Of a stretch of DNA of 5,268 nt, positions 1 to 5,268 are shown one piece after another. The notes below the pieces were generated by a model. The model did no database searches and was not told the DNA's origin. It saw nothing but the letters and a program-made list of their open reading frames with translations. The stretch is from Phenylobacterium sp. GTDB lineage: Bacteria > Pseudomonadota > Alphaproteobacteria > Caulobacterales > Caulobacteraceae. Positions within the stretch are counted from its first letter, which is position 1, and each line of letters begins with the position of its first letter. The position numbers were made by a program, and so were the translations under genes. Location: NCBI GenBank assembly GCA_025350885.1, contig JANXXA010000385.1:1-5268 (forward strand), read 5' to 3'.

Positions 1-1
1 C

Positions 2-739
2 AATCTCAGCGTGAATGCGCGCGATGCGATGCCGTCGGGCGGCACGCTGCGGATCTCGGCGGCGGCCGAGATGATCGAACCGGGACATCGCACGGCGCTG
101 GCGCCGGGTCTCTATGTCCGGCTGTCGGTCGCCGATACGGGTGTTGGCATGGATGAGGCGACCCTGGCCAAGGCGATCGAGCCGTTCTTTTCCACCAAGG
201 GCGTCGGCAAGGGCACCGGGCTGGGCCTCTCGATGGCGCACGGGCTGGCCCAGCAACTGGGCGGCGCGCTCAAAATCTCCAGCCAGCCCGGGCTCGGCGC
301 CGATGTCGAAGTCTGGCTTCCGGTGAAGGCGGGGCCCTGTCCGGCGCCCGAAGTTGACCTGCCGACGGCCGGCGCCAGGCTGGTCGGAACAGCGTTGCTG
401 GTGGACGACGACCCGCTCGTGCGCATGAGCACAGCCGATATGCTGACCGACCTGGGGTTCGCCGTCGTTGAGGCCGCCTCGGCTGAGGAGGCGCTGGCGG
501 TCATCGACCAGGGCGTCGGTTTTGATGTGCTGGTCACCGACCACCTGATGCCGGGCATGACCGGCGTCGACCTCGCCGCTCGGGTTCAGACGCGGCGGCC
601 CGGCGTCCCCGTGCTGCTGGTCTCCGGCTTCGCGGAAACCGAGGGCGTTGATGCCACCCTGCCACGCCTCATCAAGCCCTTCCGTCAGGTGGAACTCGCG
701 GCCAGCCTCATCGACCTGATGGGCATCAAGGCCGGGTAG
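2..739 (+). CDS. Hybrid sensor histidine kinase, C-terminal part (HATPase + receiver), 5' end outside window
   Basis: This is the tail of a signal-transducing kinase that autophosphorylates and passes the phosphate to its own receiver domain. The frame is open from base 2, and the first residues (NLSVNARDAMPSGG) are the end of an N-box, so the GTG at base 11 is an internal valine, not the start. Counting from that valine, the ATP-binding G1 box is VADTGVGM (about 40-47), the F-box is PFFSTK (58-63) and the G2 box is GKGTGLGLS (66-74). A short linker follows, then a receiver domain from about 126 to 238 with acidic residues DDD (132-134), phospho-acceptor D177 in LVTDHLMPG, switch S205 and conserved K222 in IKPF. 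All key receiver residues are present. The sensor and His-phosphotransfer region is not in the window, so the signal is unknown. The kinase shares strand with the next gene but is 146 bp away, and nothing shows that they work together. Confidence 0.93.
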   Translation, partial: NLSVNARDAMPSGGTLRISAAAEMIEPGHRTALAPGLYVRLSVADTGVGMDEATLAKAIEPFFSTKGVGKGTGLGLSMAHGLAQQLGGALKISSQPGLGADVEVWLPVKAGPCPAPEVDLPTAGARLVGTALLVDDDPLVRMSTADMLTDLGFAVVEAASAEEALAVIDQGVGFDVLVTDHLMPGMTGVDLAARVQTRRPGVPVLLVSGFAETEGVDATLPRLIKPFRQVELAASLIDLMGIKAG

Positions 740-885
740 CGCGCTGGTCGCCTGCGCCCACGTACCTGGCCCTGTGCGGGTCTCTTTTCGCCGTTGATCG
801 CAACATCCATCCCTCTCGGCCGTCAATTTGACTAGACATAATAATCTGGTTGAGTTGTCCTGACTGTCAGAATTGAGGACGTTCG
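740..885 (+). promoter_or_regulatory. Intergenic region with putative promoter and palindrome upstream of the DUF4198 gene
   Basis: This gap of 146 bp follows the kinase gene. Its right half is clearly more AT-rich than the surrounding DNA. TTGACT at 828-833 resembles a -35 element and CATAAT at 837-842 resembles a -10 hexamer, but the two are not properly spaced as a pair. A 17-bp spacer from TTGACT leads to the weak TGAGTT at 851-856. An exact palindrome, CTGACTGTCAG (860-870, 5-bp arms around one base), sits 15 bp before the ATG and could be an operator half or full site. GAGGA at 875-879 is a good ribosome binding site 6 bases before ATG 886. A weak CCCAC/GTGCGGG pairing (757-780) followed by TCTCTTTT could end the kinase transcript. 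The promoter call is inference. Confidence 0.35.
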
Positions 886-1698
886 ATGACGCCCGCGCGT
901 TGTTCCGCATATGCTTTCTGCGCCGTTGCCTGGCTGACGGGGGCCCAGGCGGCCGCCCATGAGCTGCTCCTGAAATCCCCCAGGCCCGCTCCGTCCGGCA
1001 CGGTGGAGATCCAAGTCAGCAACGGCGATATCGACAAGAGCATCAACGGTATCGAGTGGACGGATATCGCCAACGTCACCGTCGCGCGAGGCGGCCAGTC
1101 CGAGGCCATCGGCGCATCGAACTGGCGGATCAGCGGCGTGGCGTCGGTCCTGACCATCGACGCCACGGTCCAAGCGACCTACCTCCTGGGCGTTTCGACC
1201 AGGCCCAAGAATTTCGAAATGTCGAAAGCCGAGTTCCTCGACTACATCAAGGAAGAACAAATCGAGGTCGCTGCGCCCGAATTGCGTTCGGATAAGGTGA
1301 TCGAACGCTATTCCAAGCACGCAATCGCCTATCTCCAGGTCGGCGCCACGCGGACCGCCGACTACAAACGCCCTCTCGACTATCCAATGCAAATACGGAT
1401 GATCCGCAATCCGGCCACCCTGCGGGTGGGCGAGGTAGCAAGACTGGAAGTGCTGTTCCACGGCGAGCCTCTGGCGGGCCAATTGGTGTTGGGCGGCTAT
1501 CAGGGGTTCGGGCACGACGCCAAGGGCGAGCCGATCAACAAGCTGCGCTTGCGCACAAACCGTCACGGGATCGCGGCCTTCAAAATCTCCAATCCAGGCC
1601 GCTGGTACGCTTACTTGGTGCACATGCGTCCGCTCACGGATGGATCGGCTGACTATGAGTCCTTTTACGCCACCGCGCTCTTCGATGTCGGGCGCTAG
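886..1698 (+). CDS. Exported DUF4198-family protein (periplasmic, metal-transport-associated family)
   Basis: This is a 270-residue protein with a signal peptide at about residues 1-24: basic R5, hydrophobic core AYAFCAVAWL, then small residues AQAAA. Cleavage could fall after A22 or A24, both close to H25. The mature start AHELLLKSPRP matches the AHxxxLxP-like opening typical of DUF4198 (COG5266, annotated as a periplasmic cobalt-transport-type component). The rest looks all-beta, with a C-terminal Ig-like part (about 167-268: strands around RVGEVARLEVLFHGEPLAG, then the turn TNRHGIAAFKISNPGRWY and a terminal FYATALFDV). The mature part has no cysteine, so it is neither a lipoprotein nor disulfide-stabilised. 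Family role: DUF4198 proteins are often found beside TonB-dependent receptors and Ni/Co transport genes, and the exact function is not established. The ATG is supported by GAGGA 6 bases upstream. A HutC-like regulator follows 110 bp downstream. Family call fairly secure; ligand unknown. Confidence 0.8.
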   Translation: MTPARCSAYAFCAVAWLTGAQAAAHELLLKSPRPAPSGTVEIQVSNGDIDKSINGIEWTDIANVTVARGGQSEAIGASNWRISGVASVLTIDATVQATYLLGVSTRPKNFEMSKAEFLDYIKEEQIEVAAPELRSDKVIERYSKHAIAYLQVGATRTADYKRPLDYPMQIRMIRNPATLRVGEVARLEVLFHGEPLAGQLVLGGYQGFGHDAKGEPINKLRLRTNRHGIAAFKISNPGRWYAYLVHMRPLTDGSADYESFYATALFDVGR

Positions 1699-1808
1699 CC
1701 GGCTCATCCCATCCCGCGCCACGTCGCCACGCCGAAGCCGGTTGAACTCTCCGACGGGGAGGGGTCTTCTCGTTTGCACGCAACGGGCGCGCCAGTCGTG
1801 ACAGGATC
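1699..1808. other. Intergenic gap between the DUF4198 gene and the hutC-like gene
   Basis: This 110-bp GC-rich gap contains no convincing terminator hairpin with a T-run. TTGAAC at 1742-1747 could be a -35 element, but nothing resembling a good -10 lies 16-18 bp after it (TCTTCT). I cannot tell whether the regulator has its own promoter or is read through from the DUF4198 gene. Confidence 0.4.
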
Positions 1809-2570
1809 ATGATCCCTACCCTTCAAAACGATAGCGTGAGTTTGGAACCCCTCCGCCTGGATGGCAGCGGCCCGATCTGGCTGCAGATCCGCCGCGCGCT
1901 GTCGCAGCCGATCCTGAACGGCGATTGGCGGCCCGGCACGAAGATCCCGGCGGAAATGCACCTAAAGGCGCACTTCAAAACGTCACGGATGACCGTGAAC
2001 AAAGCCATTCAGAGTCTTGCCTCCGAGGGCCTGCTGCAGCGTCGGCGAAAAGTCGGCACCGTGGTCTCGGAGCGGGCGCAGGAACGTCCCGTGTTCGAGA
2101 TCTGGAACACCGCCGATGTGGTGGCGAAATCTGGCGCGGACTACGGCTATCGATTGCTGGAATGCGAGTTTGTGAAGGACGATGTAGAGAAGCGGGCGCT
2201 GCTGAATGTCACCCGGTCTACCCAGCTGCTCTGGCTCCGCTGTGTCCATCTTTCCAACGGGAGGCCGGTGCAGATGGAAGAACGCCTGGTCAACGTCGAT
2301 GCCGCGCCCGGCATCACCTGCCATCCGCTGGAACAGGTGGCCCCCGGCCCATGGCTGCTCGCGCACGTCCCCTGGACCGAAGCCGAACACACCATCTCCG
2401 CCTGCGAAGCCGGCGCGCTGGAGGCCGCGGCGCTCGAAGTCCGCCTGGGGTCAGCCTGTCTGGTGGTCGAGCGCCGGACGTGGAACGGTGATGTACCGGT
2501 CACCCTGGCGCGGCTGTGGCATCCGGGGGCCGAACATAGGCTGGTCGGCAGGTTCGAACCCCACCGCTGA
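1809..2570 (+). CDS. hutC: HutC-like GntR/UTRA transcriptional repressor
   Basis: This is a 253-residue DNA-binding regulator. An N-terminal GntR winged helix covers about residues 20-87: PIWLQIRRAL, GDWRPGTKIPAE, recognition helix region TSRMTVNKAIQSLASEGL, and wing RRRKVGTVV. It is followed by a UTRA ligand-binding domain at about 105-250. The C-terminal half carries the hallmarks of HutC: RCVHLSNGRPVQMEERLVN, TEAEH (190-194), RRTWNGDVPVTLARLWHPG and the ending HRLVGRF.P. Characterised HutC proteins repress histidine-utilisation operons and are released by urocanate. No hut enzyme gene is visible in this window, so the target here may differ, and the symbol denotes family rather than proven function. 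ATG 1809 has AGGA (1803-1806) only 2 bases before it, which is tight; GTG 1836 is an alternative start that leaves both domains intact. The stop lies 5 bp from the stop of the convergent DUF3088 gene. Confidence 0.88.
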   Translation: MIPTLQNDSVSLEPLRLDGSGPIWLQIRRALSQPILNGDWRPGTKIPAEMHLKAHFKTSRMTVNKAIQSLASEGLLQRRRKVGTVVSERAQERPVFEIWNTADVVAKSGADYGYRLLECEFVKDDVEKRALLNVTRSTQLLWLRCVHLSNGRPVQMEERLVNVDAAPGITCHPLEQVAPGPWLLAHVPWTEAEHTISACEAGALEAAALEVRLGSACLVVERRTWNGDVPVTLARLWHPGAEHRLVGRFEPHR

Positions 2571-2575
2571 CGAAC

Positions 2576-2920
2576 CTACCCGGCTTGAGGCATTCGATAC
2601 TGGGTTGAGAGATAGCGCCGGACGAGCTTCTCGTCGGCGATATAGCGACGGCCCATGGCCTGCTGCACGTCCACGCCCTGATCGGCCACCTGGATTTCGT
2701 CCGCCAGGATCAGGACCGGCACGGACTGCAGGTCCTCACCGAGGGCGCTGACAAGCGGCGCGCGTGGGCGAGCAAACTCCAGGTAGTGGACGTCCACCAG
2801 GCTCCGCAGCTGGGGGCAGAAGCTCAGCAGCCCCTCGATGGCGACCGAGTCGCCGCAATAGAGCGGCCCCAGGCCAGCGTTTTCGAAACCGGGCATCAGC
2901 AGGAAAAGCTGATCTCTCAT
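2576..2920 (-). CDS. DUF3088-family small protein, GST/thioredoxin-fold-like
   Basis: This is a cytoplasmic protein of 114 residues with no signal peptide or membrane segment. It matches the pattern I know for DUF3088: opening DQLFLLMPGFE, then YCGDSVAIEGLL, LVDVHYLEFARPR, GEDLQSVPVLILAD and the ending RRYLSTQY. The order resembles a glutaredoxin or GST N-terminal domain: a beta strand; C22 at the start of a helix (C22-G-D-S, one cysteine rather than CxxC); a second strand; VP68V-L before a strand, like the cis-proline; then DEKLVRRYL (96-104), like the GST ES.AI..YL helix. The fold assignment is inference and no activity is established. C35 is the only other cysteine. The ATG at 2920-2918 overlaps the upstream TGA as ATGA, and GGAGGA (2929-2934) lies 8 bases upstream, which fixes the start. 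The frame stays open much further upstream, but that stretch is the out-of-frame shadow of the PepSY gene. It is the last gene of the minus-strand unit. Confidence 0.82.
   Translation of the reverse strand: MRDQLFLLMPGFENAGLGPLYCGDSVAIEGLLSFCPQLRSLVDVHYLEFARPRAPLVSALGEDLQSVPVLILADEIQVADQGVDVQQAMGRRYIADEKLVRRYLSTQYRMPQAG
2616..2639. other. Hairpin at the convergent gene ends (weak transcription-end candidate)
   Basis: CGCC-G-GACGAG, loop CTT, CTCGTC-GGCG can pair over 10 bp with a single bulged G at 2620. It lies inside the DUF3088 coding sequence, 46 bases past the hutC-like stop. No T-run follows on either strand, so it is not a classical intrinsic terminator. It could slow polymerase for the plus-strand transcript, or be chance pairing in GC-rich coding DNA. 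Confidence 0.2.
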
Positions 2921-4383
2921 GTTGTGCGTCCTCCGGTCACGGTGACAGCCGACGCGGGGATTTTGGACCGCAGGCGCCGAAACCCGACCAGGACGCCCGT
3001 GATGGCGAAGCCGAAGCCAAGCGTTAGCGGCATGAGCAGGATGGCAATCCGCAGCACGGGCCGGCTGGAGAGGCCGGGATAGTTGTAGGTATGCGCCATG
3101 TAGTAGACCCAGGCGTAGGTTTCGCGGCTGCGGTCCATCACCACTAGGACCTTGCCGGTGACGCCATCGATGTAGAGGCGCGCGGGCGCTGCACCGCTGA
3201 GCCGGATCATCAGGGCGCCCGGGGGCAGCGATTCCGCCTTCGCATAGGCGCTGTCCACCGCAACCGGCGTGAGGCCGGACGCGATCTGGCCGGGCCACGC
3301 CGCCCGTGCGGCGTCGAGCACCAGGGTCCGCGGAACGCGATCCTGCAGCGTCAGGCCCTCCGGTCCCTTGACCAGGACCCGCGGACCCGTCGGGCCTGCG
3401 GCAGCGGCGACCTGATGGCCGGCGATCTGCTGGAATTCCACCGACGCGGCGGGAGCCAGCTGGCGCAACTCGGCGACGCTGAATCCGGCCACTGGGACGT
3501 TCCCGACCCCGCGTCGGTAAGCTGCGCCCGCCGCATCCGAGGCGACGCCCTCCGAGAACAGCCGGCCGTGGTCCATGGACAGCCAGCCGCTGGTGATCCA
3601 GCAGAGTACGAAGCCGCCCGCGGCCAGGCCCAGGATATGATGCCAGCGCAACAGCCCCCGGAATGGCGACACGTCCGGTCGCTTGCTGTTCATCTTCCTG
3701 CGCGTACGCGAGAGGCCAAGCCAGAGGCCCGCCATCGTCGTCGTGAGCCCGACCAGCGACACCGCCCAGACGCTCCAGTCCCAAAGCGCGAAGCTCTTCC
3801 GGATGGGGACGAAATAGATCCAGTGGACAACGGATCCAAGCCAGTTCCAGCCGCGCTGATAGCGGAGCGTTCGCTGCGCCACTTCACCCGTGCGCGCTGA
3901 CACGTAGAGATCGGTCCCCGCGCGATCGGAAAGCCGCACCCTGAAGAACGGCCGCAGCGGATCGAACTGCTGGTGGACGATCCATTGATCGTAGTCGAAC
4001 GGCCCGTCCACACGGTTGGCCGGCACGCCGCCAAACCGTGCGGCGACGCCCGCGGCGGCGGCGGCCGAGATCGGAGCCAGGGGCCGGCTGGTTTCGGCGG
4101 AGATCGCGCGAAATTTCCCATCGGTGGCCTTGGCCACATAGGCGGGCGTTCCCGCCATACTGACTAGGCGAAGCTCTGGCGCGTCGCCCAACGCAGCGGC
4201 CGCCCGGGCAGGGTCTAGGGTTACGCGGGCGAGGTCGATGGCCTGGCCTCCGGCGGCCCGCGCCGCTGGCGACAAGGCTGGAAACGCCACGAACACCATG
4301 ACGGCGCCCGTGGCGAACCAGGTGGCGAACATCAGGCAAAGGACGATGCCGACCCACCTGTGAAACCACACCAAGGCTTTCAT
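2917..4383 (-). CDS. PepSY-associated transmembrane protein (PiuB/FpvG-type, probable iron-related inner-membrane reductase)
   Basis: This 488-residue inner-membrane protein has four predicted membrane helices: about 11-33 (GIVLCLMFATWFATGAVMV), 201-224 (WSVWAVSLVGLTTTMAGLWL), 250-270 (LGLAAGGFVLCWITSGWL) and 443-468 (LRIAILLMPLTLGFGFAITGV). Two periplasmic PepSY-like segments are visible, near 145-172 (FRVRLSDRAGTDLYVSARTGEV) and 390-415 (MIRLSGAAPARLYIDGVTGKV). Conserved-looking histidines flank the helices: H8 (FHRW), H187 (VVHWIY), H248/H249 (RWHHILG) and H431 (MAHTYNYPG). They are possible heme ligands, though this is inference. Relatives such as FpvG act in reduction and release of iron from siderophores, and the family is often iron-regulated. 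Its 5' neighbour is a TonB-dependent receptor whose stop lies 26 bp upstream; its stop overlaps the DUF3088 start. ATG 4383 has a weak AGG-type ribosome site about 6 bases upstream. Length and topology are normal for the family. The exact substrate cannot be read from sequence. Confidence 0.88.
   Translation of the reverse strand: MKALVWFHRWVGIVLCLMFATWFATGAVMVFVAFPALSPAARAAGGQAIDLARVTLDPARAAAALGDAPELRLVSMAGTPAYVAKATDGKFRAISAETSRPLAPISAAAAAGVAARFGGVPANRVDGPFDYDQWIVHQQFDPLRPFFRVRLSDRAGTDLYVSARTGEVAQRTLRYQRGWNWLGSVVHWIYFVPIRKSFALWDWSVWAVSLVGLTTTMAGLWLGLSRTRRKMNSKRPDVSPFRGLLRWHHILGLAAGGFVLCWITSGWLSMDHGRLFSEGVASDAAGAAYRRGVGNVPVAGFSVAELRQLAPAASVEFQQIAGHQVAAAAGPTGPRVLVKGPEGLTLQDRVPRTLVLDAARAAWPGQIASGLTPVAVDSAYAKAESLPPGALMIRLSGAAPARLYIDGVTGKVLVVMDRSRETYAWVYYMAHTYNYPGLSSRPVLRIAILLMPLTLGFGFAITGVLVGFRRLRSKIPASAVTVTGGRTT
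2929..2934 (-). promoter_or_regulatory. Strong ribosome binding site for the DUF3088 gene
   Basis: On the minus strand this reads GGAGGA, 8 bases before the ATG at 2920. It lies inside the last codons of the PepSY gene, whose TGA overlaps that ATG. This decides the start of the small gene and points to translational coupling. Confidence 0.75.
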
Positions 4384-4409
4384 GATCGCCTGCGCTGAAC
4401 GGCTCTGGC

Positions 4410-5182
4410 CTAGAACCGGGCTGAGATATCGACTTGCAAGTACCGGGGACGGCCGAGCTGCACCTGGGTCGGATAGAAGATATCGGCCGCCTGGGCGAAG
4501 GCTTTGTCGAACAGATTATCCACTCGGAACGACATGGCGACGGCGGGTGTCAGATTGTACGTCGCATAGACGTTGACCGTCGTGTAGGCGTCCAGGGTGA
4601 GCTTGTTCGCCGTGTCGCCGGCGCGGGCGCCGACGTAGCGCACCCCGCCCCCCAGTTCCAGCGGCAGGCCGGCGACCTGGGTATAGCTCGCCCAGATGTT
4701 GGAGAGCCATTTGGGCGAGTTCGGAATCCGCTTGCCCGAGGCGTCGATGACATTGTTGTTGCCGTCGACGTAGGTGAACTTGTCGTACTTGGCGTCGGTA
4801 TAGGCCACGTTGGCGTTGACGGTGAACTGGTCGCTGACCTTCGCGTCCGCGGTCGCCTCGAAACCTCTGGAGCCTTCGCTGCCGATCGGCACCGACACGT
4901 CGGGGCTGATGGCCTGCAGCACGTTGCTGCGCTTGATGTCGTAGACCGCGAAGGTCATCGACGCTCGGTTTCCCGGCGCGTTCGCCTTCACGCCGGCTTC
5001 GTACTGCCGCGACTTGCCGAGCGAAAAGTTCTCGCTCGAGTTCACCGTGAAGATATTGGAGCCCACCGGATCCTGTCCTGTCGTGTAGGACAGATAGGGC
5101 GTGATGTAGGGGTTGATGTCGTAGACGATGCCCACGCGGTAGGTGACGGGCTCATAGGCTCGCGAGAAGCTCGATCCCGCGT
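4410..5182 (-). CDS. TonB-dependent receptor, C-terminal beta-barrel part (5' part missing)
   Basis: This is the last approximately 257 residues of an outer-membrane, TonB-dependent receptor for a ferric-siderophore-type or other metal-chelate ligand. Visible marks are the alternating barrel strands (YRVGIVYDINPYITPYLSYTTG..., YEAGVKANAPGNRASMTFAVYDIKRSN, GFEATADAKVSDQFTVNANVAYTDA, LELGGGVRYVGARAGD), the NLFDKAFAQ turn and the terminal strand ending in F, the usual signal for barrel assembly. Full-length receptors are usually about 700 residues or more, so the signal peptide, TonB box and plug are not here. The sense frame reads naturally down from about 5182. Beyond that point the DNA is an inverted copy of bases 4905-4990, and the frame ends at a TAG at 5229-5231 (minus strand). 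GTG 5135 is an internal valine, not a credible start. It is the first gene of the minus-strand unit, 26 bp before the PepSY gene. The ligand cannot be assigned from this fragment. Confidence 0.87.
4905..4990 (-). repeat. Left arm of an 86-bp perfect inverted repeat (inside the receptor gene)
   Basis: Every base from 4905 to 4990 is the reverse complement of 5268 to 5183 (paired positions sum to 10173), which I checked in ten-base blocks. In the receptor's sense direction this arm encodes residues around KANAPGNRASMTFAVYDIKR and AIS, so it is the authentic barrel sequence. The arms are separated by 192 bp (4991-5182). Confidence 0.97.
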
Positions 5183-5268
5183 TGAAGGCGAACGCGCCGG
5201 GAAACCGAGCGTCGATGACCTTCGCGGTCTACGACATCAAGCGCAGCAACGTGCTGCAGGCCATCAGC
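5183..5268 (+). repeat. Right arm of the 86-bp inverted repeat, reaching the window edge
   Basis: This plus-strand copy reads the receptor coding sequence forwards (PGNRASMTFAVYDIK and onward), opposite to the gene it adjoins. The match is perfect to the last base of the window, so the full length is unknown. At the inner edge identity stops at 5183 (plus strand GCGTTGAAGG against GCGTGAAGG in the reverse complement of the left arm, one extra T). Read in the receptor's direction, it introduces a TAG at 5229-5231. It is most likely an assembly or amplification fold-back; a true inverted duplication is possible. Confidence 0.97.

Noticed and set aside
11..13. GTG at 11 as the start of a 242-residue response-regulator-like protein
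   Set aside because: The frame is open to the left and the preceding codons (Asn-Leu-Ser) complete the kinase N-box, so the gene runs in from outside the window.
834..850. Fur box in the AT-rich patch upstream of the DUF4198 gene
   Set aside because: The sequence AGACATAATAATCTGGT lacks the symmetric GATAAT-type repeats, so the match is too poor to claim.
832..1779. Long minus-strand open frame (315 codons) opposite the DUF4198 gene
   Set aside because: It is the GC-rich antisense shadow of a gene that has a signal peptide, a good ribosome site and family features; the minus-strand translation resembles no protein family I know.
2921..3784. Upstream extension of the DUF3088 frame to a 402-residue protein
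   Set aside because: The extra 288 residues are an Arg/Gly/Pro-rich out-of-frame reading of the PepSY gene. DUF3088 similarity begins exactly at the ATG at 2920, which has its own ribosome site.
3415..3900. Plus-strand open frame of 161 codons inside the PepSY gene
   Set aside because: It has low-complexity composition typical of antisense GC-rich frames and lies wholly inside a well-supported membrane protein gene.
4991..5182. Phase-variable invertible switch flanked by inverted repeats
   Set aside because: The repeat arms are fragments of the same coding sequence, no recombinase gene or site is seen, and flipping the segment would not restore a receptor frame. An artefact is simpler, so it is kept only as an alternative under the inverted-repeat finding.

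Overview
This is a GC-rich window with the codon use and gene content of an alphaproteobacterium. The protein styles (PAS/NtrB-type hybrid kinase tail, DUF4198, DUF3088, TonB-dependent receptor plus PepSY protein) suggest Caulobacterales or a relative (Caulobacter, Phenylobacterium, Brevundimonas). That placement is an impression from protein style, not a database match.

Layout: (1) bases 1-739, plus strand: the C-terminal end of a hybrid histidine kinase, with the catalytic ATPase domain from the N-box onward and a C-terminal receiver domain; its 5' end lies outside the window. (2) 740-885: intergenic, with a locally AT-rich patch, a possible -35 element and a small perfect palindrome just before the next gene. 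(3) 886-1698, plus: an exported DUF4198 protein. (4) 1809-2570, plus: a HutC-like GntR/UTRA repressor. (5) 5228 down to 2576, minus strand: a compact unit read in the order TonB-dependent receptor (3' part only), PepSY-type four-helix membrane protein, and a small DUF3088 protein whose start overlaps the PepSY stop by 4 bases. The plus and minus units converge, with only 5 bp between the hutC-like stop and the DUF3088 stop.

The minus-strand unit looks like an iron or metal-chelate uptake module: an outer-membrane receptor imports the ligand, a PepSY membrane protein probably reduces it or strips it, and a small thioredoxin/GST-fold-like protein of unknown role is translationally coupled to it. 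The plus-strand DUF4198 protein belongs to a periplasmic family often linked to metal transport, so the two sides may serve one process. The HutC-like regulator, which in known relatives senses urocanate, is the plausible local regulator, although no histidine-degradation gene is visible here.

The most striking structure is at the right edge. Bases 5183-5268 are a perfect 86-bp inverted copy of 4905-4990, separated by 192 bp. The copy interrupts the receptor reading frame, which meets a stop at 5229-5231, and still matches perfectly at the last base of the window. A fold-back assembly or amplification chimera is the simplest explanation; a real inversion or inverted duplication is the biological alternative. 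I found no RNA genes, CRISPR arrays, insertion sequences or convincing strong terminators.
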